This document shows, piece after piece, positions 41,927-50,663 of a stretch of 64,000 nucleotides of DNA. A program made the position numbers and the translations under genes. The notes beneath the pieces were generated by a model, which did no database searches, was not told the origin of the DNA, and saw nothing but the letters and a program-made list of their open reading frames with translations. Source of the stretch: Nocardia colli (GTDB lineage: Bacteria; Actinomycetota; Actinomycetes; Mycobacteriales; Mycobacteriaceae); the NCBI RefSeq assembly GCF_008704205.1, contig NZ_VXLC01000001.1:744001-808000 (forward strand), read 5' to 3'. How positions within the stretch are numbered: the stretch's first letter is position 1; every line of letters starts with the position of its first letter.

Positions 41927-42337
41927 ATGCAGGAAACCGCGCCCCCACATCTGGACAGCCCTCAGCTCACCGATAAGCATCGCGAGCTGCTCGACCACGT
42001 GCTCGACAAGTGGTCACTCCAGATCCTCGACGCCCTGTGCGAGCACGGAACTCTGCGCTTCAACGAACTCCGCCGAACCATCCCCGCCGTGACCCAGAAG
42101 TCGCTCACAGCCGCCCTGCGTCGCCTGGAACGCAACGGCATGATCGAACGCGTCGTCACCAGCACCCGCCCAGTAGCCGTCGAGTACCGCCTCACCCACC
42201 TCGGCCACTCCCTCCAAGACCTCATCGACGCACTCCTACGCTGGACCACCACCACCCTGCCCGACGTCGAACGCGCCCGCAGACGCTTCGACGACCAGGC
42301 TGGAGCCGAGGAAATGCCCTCTCGTCGAGCCCGGTGA
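41927..42337 (+). CDS. HxlR family transcriptional regulator
   Basis: A 136-residue winged-helix protein from the ATG at 41927; upstream in-frame sequence reads antisense to the RidA gene. The HxlR pattern is clear: DKWSLQILDALCEHGTLRFNELRR, then VTQKSLTAALRRLERNGMIER, then VEYRLTHLGHSL. No conserved cysteine suggests redox sensing. It probably controls the divergent RidA gene and itself. Confidence 0.93.
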   Translation: MQETAPPHLDSPQLTDKHRELLDHVLDKWSLQILDALCEHGTLRFNELRRTIPAVTQKSLTAALRRLERNGMIERVVTSTRPVAVEYRLTHLGHSLQDLIDALLRWTTTTLPDVERARRRFDDQAGAEEMPSRRAR

Positions 42338-42431
42338 TGATGGCGAGGGTTGTCTGCCAACAACTCTGAGAGGCCGACGGGTACCAGGGTGGTCCGCGCG
42401 AAAACGCGTCGGCCGCTGTTACCGTGCCCGC

Positions 42432-43031
42432 ATGGAGACTGTGGGGGAGTTCGTTGTCGGTGTCGATATCGTGGCGGTTCAGAAGGCCCGTCGTCGGACG
42501 CTTCGGTTGTTGACGACGTCGGTGGTTGTGGAACTGATAACAGCCGTGGTGATCTCGGCCCTGGCCGGGTTGATGGTGTGGCTCGCCGGGCCGATCGGCC
42601 TCCTGCAGTTCGCGGTGGTGGCCGCCTTCATTTTCGGTGCGCAGCGGACTATACGAAGCCGGCGCCGCCTGCGGGACAAGTGGGCCGCCGAGGGTATTTG
42701 CCCCCACGCAATGCGGTTGTCCCCCAGCGGACTTCGCCTCAGTCTCGACGGCGCGCCGGACTCGATCTTTCTGCCCTGGGAGACCGTGCAAGGGTTACGG
42801 GTACATCGGTGGCGCGGCCAGCAGTTGCTGGTGGTCGATCTGTTTCCCGGAGTTGATGTTTCGACGGCCGGCGTTCACGGTCTCGACCACCCTGACGCAC
42901 AAGCAGCGCTGCGGAAACAGACCCACGGCACCATCGGGCTCCGGACAGCTGTGCGGGTCCTCACCCAACCGATATCGGCCACCGATCAGGCGGCGGCGTA
43001 CTTCACCGCAGGCCGAGTTCGGGTTCACTGA
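42432..43031 (+). CDS. Hypothetical two-helix membrane protein
   Basis: A 199-residue protein I do not recognise. Residues 28-50 and 52-72 are strongly hydrophobic (VVVELITAVVISALAGLMVW and an LLQFAVVAAFIFGA hairpin). The C-terminal 110 residues are soluble and beta-rich (SPSGLRLSL, IFLPWETVQGLRV, QQLLVVDLFPGV). That reads like a PH-like or YcxB-type domain facing the cytoplasm. It stands between the HxlR gene and the leftward LysR gene without close partners. Confidence 0.65.
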   Translation: METVGEFVVGVDIVAVQKARRRTLRLLTTSVVVELITAVVISALAGLMVWLAGPIGLLQFAVVAAFIFGAQRTIRSRRRLRDKWAAEGICPHAMRLSPSGLRLSLDGAPDSIFLPWETVQGLRVHRWRGQQLLVVDLFPGVDVSTAGVHGLDHPDAQAALRKQTHGTIGLRTAVRVLTQPISATDQAAAYFTAGRVRVH

Positions 43032-43085
43032 ATTACCACCGCACCGGTTGCGGACTTGTCGACGCTGAAAACGACTGGTGCTCAG

Positions 43086-44024
43086 TCAGGTTCGAGTCCG
43101 GGGTGCCTGTTGGGCGAGGTCGTGGGCGACTTCTACGGCGATTTCGAGGGTGCGGGCGAGGAGGGGGGATTGGGTGCTGCGGCCGGGTGGGGAGTGTAGG
43201 TAGATGGTGCGGGTGGGGGTGGGGTCCAGGTGGTGGATCTGGAGGTCCGGCCATCCTTCTGGGCCGTGGATTGCGCCGCAGGAGCGGCAGATGACGTGGT
43301 GGATGGTCAGCCAGGGGAGGACGGCGAGGCCCATGCCGGCGCGGACCATGGAGAGGATCGTTTCGTTGCCGGCTGAGCGAAACACTATGTGCGGCTGGGC
43401 GCCTGCGTCCGCGAGGGACTGTTCGAGTCTGGGCTGGTCGCAGGTCGCGGGCCAGGCCACCATTGGTTTTCCGTCCAGTAGCCGCGCGGGCACCGGGCCG
43501 GCGGGCAGGTCGTCCGGAAGCGCCACCACCAGATAGGGGTCTTTCATCAGCAGGACGGATTCCGTTGCGTCGCTGAGTAATCCGTCGTAGAACAGCAGGT
43601 CGAGTTCGCCGATCTGCGCGGCGTCCGGTTCCGCTTCGGAGAGCCGGATCTCGCAGTTGGGCTGTTCGTCTCGGAGGCGGCGCAGCACGGTGGGCAGGAT
43701 CGCGTTGGAGACGCTCTGCAGGGTGCCGATGTCGATGCGGCCGTCGCCGGCCTTGAATCGATCGACCGCGTGTCCCAGCGCTTCGGCTTTCGACAGCAGT
43801 TCGCGGCCTTGCTCGAGCACCACGACGCCGAGCGGGGTTATCCGCACCGGCCGCGGCCCGCCCGGCCGATCGAAGACTGCGCCACCGACGGCCTTCTCCA
43901 GCGCTGCGATGTGCTGGCTCACGCTCGACTGGGTGTAACCCAAGCGGTTCGCCGCCCGGGAGAACGTCCCCTCTTCGGCGATCGCGATCATCGTGGTCAG
44001 TTGCCGTAGGTCGAACTCGGCCAT
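43086..44024 (-). CDS. LysR family transcriptional regulator
   Basis: A 312-residue LysR protein. N-terminal helix-turn-helix: FDLRQLTTMIAIAEEGTFSRAANRLGYTQSSVSQHIAALE. The periplasmic-binding-like effector domain spans residues 90-300 (RIDIGTLQSVSNAILP, GMGLAVLPWL). It is divergent from an MFS exporter gene and probably regulates it and the PPOX-like gene. A dyad GATCA-N9-TGATC lies in the shared promoter. Confidence 0.94.
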   Translation of the reverse strand: MAEFDLRQLTTMIAIAEEGTFSRAANRLGYTQSSVSQHIAALEKAVGGAVFDRPGGPRPVRITPLGVVVLEQGRELLSKAEALGHAVDRFKAGDGRIDIGTLQSVSNAILPTVLRRLRDEQPNCEIRLSEAEPDAAQIGELDLLFYDGLLSDATESVLLMKDPYLVVALPDDLPAGPVPARLLDGKPMVAWPATCDQPRLEQSLADAGAQPHIVFRSAGNETILSMVRAGMGLAVLPWLTIHHVICRSCGAIHGPEGWPDLQIHHLDPTPTRTIYLHSPPGRSTQSPLLARTLEIAVEVAHDLAQQAPRTRT

Positions 44025-44039
44025 ACGCTATGTATAACA

Positions 44040-44058
44040 GATCACGATGAATATGATC
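44040..44058. promoter_or_regulatory. Candidate LysR box (GATCA-N9-TGATC)
   Basis: A perfect 5-bp dyad of LysR-box size in the 82-base divergent promoter between the LysR and MFS genes. Confidence 0.5.
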
Positions 44059-44106
44059 GTAAATGATCGCTTTTCTTGATGACTCCCAGCTCATAGCGTC
44101 GACGTC

Positions 44107-45339
44107 ATGACAACAATCGTCGACACCGGCACCAAGAACTACACCCGGCAGCCACTCGGGTTACCGGCCCTGGCGTGGAGTTTGGGGGCGTGCCACCTCA
44201 TCACCCGAGCCGGCGGTTTCGTGCAACCGATGCTGGTGCTGTATCTGACCCAGGAACAGCGGATGACCCCGATGGCCGCGGGCGCGGTGGTGGCGGCCAT
44301 CGGCATCGGCGACTTCGGATCGCAACTGCTGGGCGGCTGGCTCGGGGACCGGTTCGGGCGTCGGCAGACGATGCTGCTGGGGTTCCTCGGAACGGCAATC
44401 GCGCTGGCCGCCTTGGGATCCGCCGAAACGGCGCCGGTCATCTGGGCCGCGGCCATCGGCTACGGCCTCACCGCCGGGCTCTTCCGTCCGGCCGGCTCGG
44501 CGGCCGTGGCGGACCTTCCGCCCGAACAGCGGGTGCGGGCCTACAGCCTGCTGTACTGGGCGGCGAACCTCGGATATGCCGTCGCCGCAACAGGTTCCGG
44601 GGTGCTGGCCAGTCACGGCTACGGCCTGCTGTTCTGGTTGAACGCCCTCGCCATGCTGGCCGCGGCGTCGATCGTGGTGCTCGCGGTGCCGGAGACGCAT
44701 TCGACCACCAGCCGCTCTCGACGCGCGCTGCTGCCGACGCTGCTCAGCGACCGCCTGATGATCACCATGGCCCTGCTCCACGTCGTCTACTTCACGCTGA
44801 ATATGCAGGCGTTCGCCACGCTGCCGCTGCTGATGACCGCGCAGGGTTACGGCCCGAGCACGTACGGCGCGGTGATCGCCGTCGACGGACTCGCCATCGT
44901 CATCCTGCAACCGCTGGCCGTCACCGTGCTGGCGCATCGCGACCGCGGAACGGTCCTCGGCGTCTCGATGCTGCTGGCCGGCATCGGCGGAGTTCTGGCC
45001 GCCGTGGCGCAGAGCCCAGGCGGCTATGCCACCGCGGTCCTCGTGCTCGGTCTCGGGCAGATCGGGATGGCGGTCCAGTTCAGCGCCACGTTCGCCGATC
45101 TGGCGCCGACCGAACTGCGCAGCGGATACCTGGGCGTCGCGTCGAGCACCTGGAGCCTCGGCACCATCCTCGGCCCGCTGGTCGGCACGGCGCTGCTGCA
45201 GCACACCGATCGAATCTGGCTGGGGGCAGGCGCTCTCGTCACCGGACTCCTGCTCTTCGCTGCGTTGAAGGCCGTCGCCGGCGCTCTTCGCGAACGGCAG
45301 GCGGCAACAAGCCTTCCCACGAAAGGAACACTCGCATGA
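44107..45339 (+). CDS. MFS transporter
   Basis: A 410-residue major facilitator with 12 helices, opening LPALAWSLGACHLITRAGGF. The signature loop reads GGWLGDRFGRRQTMLLGFLG (motif A, GxxxDRxGRR). It is probably a drug or metabolite exporter. It is divergent from the LysR gene, and its stop overlaps the PPOX-like gene by ATGA, so the two are co-translated. The ATG at 44107 has no strong Shine-Dalgarno. Confidence 0.92.
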   Translation: MTTIVDTGTKNYTRQPLGLPALAWSLGACHLITRAGGFVQPMLVLYLTQEQRMTPMAAGAVVAAIGIGDFGSQLLGGWLGDRFGRRQTMLLGFLGTAIALAALGSAETAPVIWAAAIGYGLTAGLFRPAGSAAVADLPPEQRVRAYSLLYWAANLGYAVAATGSGVLASHGYGLLFWLNALAMLAAASIVVLAVPETHSTTSRSRRALLPTLLSDRLMITMALLHVVYFTLNMQAFATLPLLMTAQGYGPSTYGAVIAVDGLAIVILQPLAVTVLAHRDRGTVLGVSMLLAGIGGVLAAVAQSPGGYATAVLVLGLGQIGMAVQFSATFADLAPTELRSGYLGVASSTWSLGTILGPLVGTALLQHTDRIWLGAGALVTGLLLFAALKAVAGALRERQAATSLPTKGTLA

Positions 45340-45758
45340 CCACCATGACCGACACCGAATGGCGCTCCTTCGTCACCGCCGGAACAAGACTCGCCCACGT
45401 AGCCCTCACCCGCGCCGACGGGCGGCCTCACGTCACCCCGATCTGCTTCGTCCTCGACGGCGACGAACTCGCCTTCGCCCTCTCGCCGGGGAGCGTCAAA
45501 GGCAAGCGCCTGGCGCGTGACCCGCGTATCGCGGTGTGCGTCAGCGATGAACAGCAGCCCTACGGCTTCGTGACCATCGAAGGACATGCGCGCATCTCGG
45601 CCGAGCAGGCGCGGATCGAACAAGTCGCCACCCGCATCGCCGCCCGCTACTACCCCATGCAATCTCCAGCGGACATCGCCGAATCCTTTGTGCGAGAAGG
45701 CTTCACCGCAGTTCACATCAGCATCACCAACGTCATCGCCCGATCCGGGCTCGGCTGA
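45336..45758 (+). CDS. PPOX-class F420/FMN-binding oxidoreductase
   Basis: A 140-residue split-barrel flavin/F420-binding protein that overlaps the MFS stop (ATGA). Motifs are ALTRADGRPHVTPICFVLDG, KGKRLARDPRIAVCVSDEQ and FVTIEGHARI, typical of PPOX-class F420-dependent reductases. It probably reduces a small molecule that the MFS partner handles. The family is abundant in F420-producing actinobacteria, which fits the host. Confidence 0.9.
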   Translation: MTTMTDTEWRSFVTAGTRLAHVALTRADGRPHVTPICFVLDGDELAFALSPGSVKGKRLARDPRIAVCVSDEQQPYGFVTIEGHARISAEQARIEQVATRIAARYYPMQSPADIAESFVREGFTAVHISITNVIARSGLG

Positions 45759-45771
45759 CCTCCGAATCTTA

Positions 45772-45848
45772 AACGGGAATACAGTTTCATTAGTGACGGT
45801 TGTGCAGTACTGTCGTCCTAACGCTAACGGGAACACAGAACCGTTAGC
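45772..45848. promoter_or_regulatory. Two related elements upstream of the SGNH hydrolase
   Basis: A perfect dyad GCTAACGG-N10-CCGTTAGC spans 45823-45848. A degraded relative sharing AACGGGAA-y-ACAG begins at 45772, 54 bases away. The form suits a TetR-type operator pair; no TetR gene is adjacent. Confidence 0.55.
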
Positions 45849-45872
45849 ACGGGCAGTGGAGAGGACAGAACG

Positions 45873-47126
45873 ATGCAGAACACCTTGCGGGTCCGGCTTG
45901 CCGCGACCGCCGTCGCCGCCGTTGCCGTGCTCGGCGGAATCGCCATCGGCACCGCCGCCGAACCCGACCCGGCATGGGACACCGGATGGATGGCCGCCCC
46001 GCAGTTACCCAGCGTCGGCTTCGAACCGAACTGGGCACAGGACGGCTTCGGCGACCAGACGGTGCGGCAGGTGGTCAAGGTGACCGATGGCGGCAGCGCG
46101 GCCAGGATCACCCTGTCCAACCTATTCGGCACCGCTCCGCTGCGGGTGGACCACGTCACCATCGCCCGCGCCGCCGCCGGTGCCGCCATCGACTCGAAGT
46201 CGTTGCGAGAGTTGACCTTCGACGGCAAGGCCGCGGCGGAGATACCGGCCGGCCATACGCTGACCAGCGATGCCGCCGACCTGAGTCTCGCGTCGATGGA
46301 TTCGGCCAGCGTCACCATGTACCTCGCCGGCCGGACCGGTCCGGCCACATTCCACTCGCAGGCCTACGCCAGCAGCTACCGCGCCGCGGGCAACCACGCG
46401 ACGGACCCGGCAGCCGATGCCTTCACCGAGACCACCCACTCCTGGTACTACCTGACCGACGTCCAGGTGTCCGGTGACGACGCGGACGAGGGGGGCACCG
46501 TCGTCACGGTCGGCGACTCGATCACCGACGGCTACGGATCCACCTACGACACCAACACCCGCTACCCGGACCGGCTCGCGCAGCGGCTGGTCGAGGCGGG
46601 CACCCCGCGCCCGGTGCTCAACGCCGGCATCGGCGGCAACCTGATCCTCAACGATTCGCCGTGGTTCGGCGCCGCGACGATCCGGCGTTTCGAACGTGAC
46701 GTACTCGCCAAGCCGGACGTCACCAGCGTGCTGGTCCTCGGCGGTCTCAACGACTTCGGCTTCTCCGAGGTAGACCTGCCCACCTACAAGCCGAATCCGA
46801 ATATCTCGGTGGCCCAGCTGATCGACGGCCATCGTCAGCTCATCGCCGCCGCGCATCGAGCGGGCGTGCGGATCACCGGCGCCACCCTGCTGCCGATGAA
46901 GGGCGCCGAGTACTACACCGATACCTCGGCGGCGAAGATCCGCGAGTTCAACCAGTGGATGCGCACCAGCGGCGAATACGACGCCGTGGTCGATTTCAAC
47001 GCGGCCGTCCGCGACCCGGCCGACCCCGAAAACCTCGACCCGGCCTTCGATTCCGGCGACCACAAGCACCCCAATGCGGCGGGCTACCGGGCGATGGCCG
47101 ACGCGATCGACCTGGCAACCCTCTGA
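45873..47126 (+). CDS. Secreted SGNH/GDSL-type hydrolase
   Basis: A 417-residue exported esterase-like enzyme. An N-terminal signal peptide (VRLAATAVAAVAVLGGIAIG) ends near residue 29. A beta-rich region follows (residues 35-190). The SGNH block then has TVGDSITDGYGS with the catalytic Ser, GIGGNLILND, VLGGLNDFG with the Asn, and DHKHPNAAGYRAMA with the catalytic Asp/His. It probably deacetylates or hydrolyses an extracellular lipid or polysaccharide. It stands alone, with its own dyad-bearing promoter and a strong terminator. Confidence 0.92.
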   Translation: MQNTLRVRLAATAVAAVAVLGGIAIGTAAEPDPAWDTGWMAAPQLPSVGFEPNWAQDGFGDQTVRQVVKVTDGGSAARITLSNLFGTAPLRVDHVTIARAAAGAAIDSKSLRELTFDGKAAAEIPAGHTLTSDAADLSLASMDSASVTMYLAGRTGPATFHSQAYASSYRAAGNHATDPAADAFTETTHSWYYLTDVQVSGDDADEGGTVVTVGDSITDGYGSTYDTNTRYPDRLAQRLVEAGTPRPVLNAGIGGNLILNDSPWFGAATIRRFERDVLAKPDVTSVLVLGGLNDFGFSEVDLPTYKPNPNISVAQLIDGHRQLIAAAHRAGVRITGATLLPMKGAEYYTDTSAAKIREFNQWMRTSGEYDAVVDFNAAVRDPADPENLDPAFDSGDHKHPNAAGYRAMADAIDLATL

Positions 47127-47137
47127 CCTGAAAACAC

Positions 47138-47171
47138 CGACAGCGGCACCCGAATCCGGGTGCCGCTGTCG
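47138..47171. terminator. Perfect 15-bp bidirectional terminator
   Basis: Arms CGACAGCGGCACCCG and CGGGTGCCGCTGTCG with an AATC loop, between the convergent SGNH gene and the small secreted-protein gene. It can serve both. Confidence 0.8.
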
Positions 47172-47211
47172 AGCATCTCTGGCCTAGCGCTTTACCGAAC
47201 CCGAAGGCGCG

Positions 47212-47388
47212 CTAGCAGATCCCCGGCACTTCGCCGTGGATGAGAACTTGAATCAAGCACTGCAGGTTCGAACTGCCCGAGCTCGGAGCGGGCGCCGGAT
47301 CCGCGCTCGCCGCCGGGGCAGCCACCAACGCCGTCAGGACAAAAGCGGCAGCCGAGATCGCCACAGCCACACTGTTTCTGATACTCAC
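47212..47388 (-). CDS. Small secreted two-cysteine protein
   Basis: A 58-residue protein from a GTG at 47388 with an optimal AAGGAG ribosome-binding site seven bases away. Residues 1-29 form a signal peptide with an A-x-A cleavage site (AVAISAAAFVLTALVAAPAASA). The mature part is Pro/Ser-rich and then LQCLIQVLIHGEVPGIC, with Cys44 and a C-terminal Cys58 that could form one disulphide. No family is recognised. It is convergent with the SGNH gene across the shared terminator. Confidence 0.7.
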   Translation of the reverse strand: MSIRNSVAVAISAAAFVLTALVAAPAASADPAPAPSSGSSNLQCLIQVLIHGEVPGIC

Positions 47389-47506
47389 ACCAATCTCCTT
47401 GTCTAGGGACCGGATCACGGTACCGACGCCCGCCCGATCTCCACAGCCCCCACTTCTTGCTGCGCCCGGCACGGTGCGTCCCTCGATCGCCGCACATCCG
47501 AGTCGG

Positions 47507-47749
47507 CTACCGGCGTCGCCTGTCTCGGTGCGTGATGAACCATTCCGCCGCGACCTGCGCGGCCCTGAGTGGGGCGATGTTGTCGTGGTGCAGGCCCTGC
47601 GGCGGCGAAGTGTCGATGCCCGCATCGCCGGCCCGGACGCCGTCGTCCCAGTTGAGGCAGGCCGGACTCCACCCGCCGCGGAGCGAGATCCCGTCGTAGT
47701 CGACGCCGCTCTTCATCGGGTGTCGGATCCTGCTCGCGCACAAGCTCAT
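47507..47749 (-). CDS. Small hypothetical protein
   Basis: An 80-residue protein from the ATG at 47749 with GGGGAAG seven bases upstream; an ATG at 47716 is an alternative start. Codon third positions are mostly G or C throughout, which supports real coding. The sequence (SGVDYDGISLRGGWSPACLNWD, then GLHHDNIAPLRAAQVAAEWF) is not a family I recognise. It has two cysteines and no signal peptide. The flanking gaps hold nothing else. Confidence 0.5.
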   Translation of the reverse strand: MSLCASRIRHPMKSGVDYDGISLRGGWSPACLNWDDGVRAGDAGIDTSPPQGLHHDNIAPLRAAQVAAEWFITHRDRRRR

Positions 47750-47806
47750 TGTGACGCTTCCCCGGGTTGGCGGCAGGCCCCGAAACATACGGTCGCCCAG
47801 CCCCGC

Positions 47807-48790
47807 CTAGGGGGCGAAGATGTCCGCGGACGTGAGCAGTCGCTTGGACAGGCCCTGCTCGTGGTGATAGCGCAGAAAGGTGTCGATGGCCTTGCGGTTG
47901 GCGTCCAGACCGTAAGGCCACCAGTCCTCGCCGAGCAGTGCTCGGTTCTCGGCGAACAGGTTGCTGAACCAGGGGGTGATCACGGACATGTGCTGTTTGG
48001 CCGCGCCCGCTCGATAGCGTTCCTGCACAATGGATTTGGCCGCGTCGAAGGCTCGATACACGGACTGCGGCAGCCCGGGCACTTCGGCCAGTTCACGACG
48101 GATCGCGACGACGTGCATCATCGGGAAGATGCCGGTGCGCCGGTAGTAGTCACACTCGACCGACTCGTAGTCGACGAACAGCCGCCGGATCTTCTTCGTC
48201 GAGCCGTCGATGAGCGCCTGCGGAACGTCGACGGACAGCAGCGCATCGATCTCTCCCGCTTCGAGCATCGCGGCCAGGGTCTGGTCCCCCGCGGTGTGGC
48301 TGACCTCGATACCGTCCGGAACGGGCAGCGGAATCCAGTCGAACGCCGGGATCGGATGGTCGGTACCGCCGATCACCCAGCGCAGCTGATCCGGCGTCAC
48401 CCCGTACTCGTCGGCCAGCACCCCTTTCATCCACACACCCGGATCACTGCCCCACAGCGCGAACTCGCCGACTGTCTTGCCCGCGAGATCCGCCGGCTCC
48501 TCGATCCCACTGTCGACATTCACGAACAACGCGGCATGCCGGAAGTCGCGGTTCGGGAAGATCGGCAGCGCCAGGAACGGCGAATCGTCCAGGTCGAACG
48601 AGCGCAGGAAGTAGGTCAGCCCGTACTCCGCGATGTCCAACTCCCCCTTGGCCATTCGTTCGAACAAATCGGAGATCAGCGGCGAGGTGTGCAGGGTGAT
48701 GTCGGCGCCGGCGATCGCGACCCGCCCGTCGAACAGTGGCTCGGTGTGCTCGTACCGGTAGACGCCCAAGTCGAGCTTCAGATCAGTCAT
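47807..48790 (-). CDS. Solute-binding / dihydroxyphthalate decarboxylase-like protein
   Basis: A 327-residue protein from the ATG at 48790. The fold signature is that of periplasmic-binding-like proteins of the NMT1/4,5-dihydroxyphthalate decarboxylase group (GVYRYEHTEPLFDGRVAIAGADITL, then ELDIAEYGLTYFLRSF and DLAGKTVGEFA). No signal peptide or lipobox is present, so a cytoplasmic decarboxylase-like enzyme is more likely than a transporter component. It has no ABC partners. It is divergent from a truncated TetR gene across a dyad. Confidence 0.75.
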   Translation of the reverse strand: MTDLKLDLGVYRYEHTEPLFDGRVAIAGADITLHTSPLISDLFERMAKGELDIAEYGLTYFLRSFDLDDSPFLALPIFPNRDFRHAALFVNVDSGIEEPADLAGKTVGEFALWGSDPGVWMKGVLADEYGVTPDQLRWVIGGTDHPIPAFDWIPLPVPDGIEVSHTAGDQTLAAMLEAGEIDALLSVDVPQALIDGSTKKIRRLFVDYESVECDYYRRTGIFPMMHVVAIRRELAEVPGLPQSVYRAFDAAKSIVQERYRAGAAKQHMSVITPWFSNLFAENRALLGEDWWPYGLDANRKAIDTFLRYHHEQGLSKRLLTSADIFAP

Positions 48791-48822
48791 ACCAGGGACT
48801 TCTCTCCTCGGAGGCCGCTTAC

Positions 48823-48838
48823 GTGAACGACCTTTCAC
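48823..48838. promoter_or_regulatory. Candidate TetR operator (GTGAA-N6-TTCAC)
   Basis: A perfect 5-bp dyad 33 bases upstream of the decarboxylase-like gene and 61 bases before the first usable start of the truncated TetR gene. Confidence 0.5.
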
Positions 48839-48898
48839 CTTTAGGATGACAAGCGCGCCCGTCGCTGCTTCTCCCGTGACGGCTTCCACCAGACCTCG

Positions 48899-49438
48899 AT
48901 GCCCGACATCGCCGCCGAGGCAGGCGTCTCGGTCGGCGCCCCCTACCGCTACTTCGCCGGTAAAGAGGAGATCATCGTCGAGATCGCCGGCGACGCCTTC
49001 CGCGTAATGTTCGCCCCCGTCGAGCAACTCACCGCTACCGACAACGTGACGGTCGCCGACCTGGTCGCCGCCGCAATCGATCCGGTGAGCGGCGACCTCG
49101 CCGTCGACGCGGCCGGCCGGACCATCCCCGTCGACGAACTCCTGCGCTGCGCCATCCAAGCCTGGGGCGAGCTACTACGCCACGAAGGTCTGCGGCAACA
49201 AGCCAACGCGGGCTTCGAGCAAGTCCGCCAACGCATCGCCGACGCCCTCCGCAACGGCCAACGCGCAGGCACCGTTCCGACCGAACTGAACCCCGACCGC
49301 GGAGCGCGCGTAGTAATGGCCCTGCTCCACGGCTTCGTCCTGCAACACGCTGCCTTCGGCCTCGACGACACCGCCGGTTTCGCCCACGATGTCCGCGTGG
49401 TCCTCAACGACGCCGGTCTACTCCGCGATCGCCCCTGA
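48899..49438 (+). pseudogene. TetR-family regulator lacking its 5' end
   Basis: The first usable ATG (48899) gives 179 residues that begin in the middle of the TetR helix-turn-helix (MPDIAAEAGVSVGAPYRYFAGKEEIIVEI). In-frame codons before it still encode ARRCFSRDGFHQTS, the expected preceding residues, but a TAG at 48842-48844 closes the frame and no start codon lies between. The first helix is therefore missing. The C-terminal effector domain looks intact (GLRQQANAGFEQVRQRIADALRNGQ). Either the gene is broken or it uses a non-standard start. It may be non-functional, leaving the divergent gene unregulated. Confidence 0.7.
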
Positions 49439-49524
49439 ACCGCGTCCTGGATTGCGCGTCGAGACTTCGCTTTCCGAGGTGCCGTTAGAGTCGTGGCCCA
49501 GTGTCGGTTACTCGAGGGGTTGGT

Positions 49525-50055
49525 ATGGGGCGCTCCCAGAAGTTGATCGGCCCGATGTCGCTGGTGTGGGCGTTGGGGGTCGCGGTGGCGGCGGTATTTT
49601 TCATGTTGGGCATGCTGAAACTCGTTATGGTGGCGACTCGGTGGACCGGGTCGCAAGCAGCCATGGCGCTGTTTCTGCCGATAGGTCTGCTGGCGGGCAT
49701 GGGCGGGTGGATGCTCGTGCTTGCCGCCGCGTGGCGGGTGCGCCGGAATTACCTGCGGCGCAAGGGAACCGCACTGACCGCGGTGGTGGTCGAGTCGGAT
49801 CTGGGGATCAAACATCGGTCGGGCACGCTGAGCTTCGACCTGTGGCGAGTGCAGGTCGAAGCGCAGTTCCCGCACCCGGATACAGGCACGGAAGCCCGTG
49901 TGCGGAAACAGTTCCTCTATCCGAAGTACCGCGAAGTCAAGGCGCGGGCATTAGCCGAGCGACTGAGTGCCGGTTCCTCGGTTCCCATTGTGGTGCGCAA
50001 GAATTCGGCGTTGTTCGACATTCCCAAACGGCCCATCTGGATCGATATCTGGTGA
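49525..50055 (+). CDS. DUF3592-like membrane protein
   Basis: A 176-residue protein from the ATG at 49525, with GAGGGG just upstream. Two hydrophobic helices lie at residues 8-35 and 45-70 (LVWALGVAVAAVFFMLGML, then ALFLPIGLLAGMGGWMLVLAAA). A basic RVRRNYLRRKG turn follows. The C-terminal soluble part (VEAQFPHPDTGTEARVRKQFLYP, then GSSVPIVVRKNSALFDI) fits the DUF3592 pattern of a beta-rich domain. Function is unknown. Confidence 0.7.
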   Translation: MGRSQKLIGPMSLVWALGVAVAAVFFMLGMLKLVMVATRWTGSQAAMALFLPIGLLAGMGGWMLVLAAAWRVRRNYLRRKGTALTAVVVESDLGIKHRSGTLSFDLWRVQVEAQFPHPDTGTEARVRKQFLYPKYREVKARALAERLSAGSSVPIVVRKNSALFDIPKRPIWIDIW

Positions 50056-50081
50056 CCCGTCGGGCCGGGAGTTACCTTGCC

Positions 50082-50573
50082 CTACACGTATTTCGGGATC
50101 GGCTGTCCGGTGCCGGTGGTGATCAGTTGCGGCAGGCTCGTCTCGATGTAGAACGTCCAGCCGCGCGAACACGCCTCGAAGCATTCGGATTTCGCGGCGG
50201 TCAGGCCCTGGTGGGTGAAGCGAACCGTCGTCCCTTCCGGCGTGGCGGCGAGGTCGAAGACGACGTCGGTGCCGGTCCATTCGTGCTGGTCATCGATGAA
50301 GGTCATGAACGAATCGACGACATGCCAGACCATTCGCTGACCCGGCACGACCTCGGTGAGCCGGAACCGGGCGAAGCGAATACCTTCCTTCTCCTGGACT
50401 GTCTCCCCCGCGTATTTGCAGTCGTCGGTGAAGACGAACTCGTCGTGCAGGGCGGCGGTGGCGCCGATGAGGTTCTCGCTCCACCAGTCCCGCACATTGG
50501 TGATGGCCGCGAAGACCTCGTCGGGGGTGTGGTCGACCGTGGTGGTGGCGGTCAAGTGATCGTCGTTCGACAT
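50082..50573 (-). CDS. SRPBCC (START/AHSA1-like) protein
   Basis: A 163-residue helix-grip protein from the ATG at 50573. VDHTPDEVFAAITNVRDWWSENLIGA starts the fold, and FTHQGLTAAKSECFEACSRGWTFYI closes it with the long C-terminal helix, as in AHSA1-like polyketide-cyclase-fold proteins. It probably binds a hydrophobic ligand. Proteins of this type are common near ECF sigma factors such as the leftward ECF42 gene that ends 91 bases on its right. Confidence 0.88.
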   Translation of the reverse strand: MSNDDHLTATTTVDHTPDEVFAAITNVRDWWSENLIGATAALHDEFVFTDDCKYAGETVQEKEGIRFARFRLTEVVPGQRMVWHVVDSFMTFIDDQHEWTGTDVVFDLAATPEGTTVRFTHQGLTAAKSECFEACSRGWTFYIETSLPQLITTGTGQPIPKYV

Positions 50574-50663
50574 CTGTCTTGCCTCTCTCTCGGTGGTGTT
50601 GCCCCACCGACGAACGAGGCCGCGCGACATCGACAACGCTCCGGATCTTTTTCGCGAAATTGT

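Noticed and set aside
47415..47921. 168-residue minus-strand frame overlapping the decarboxylase-like gene
   Set aside because: It is out of frame with both supported genes and carries an Arg/Pro/Gly-rich shadow composition.
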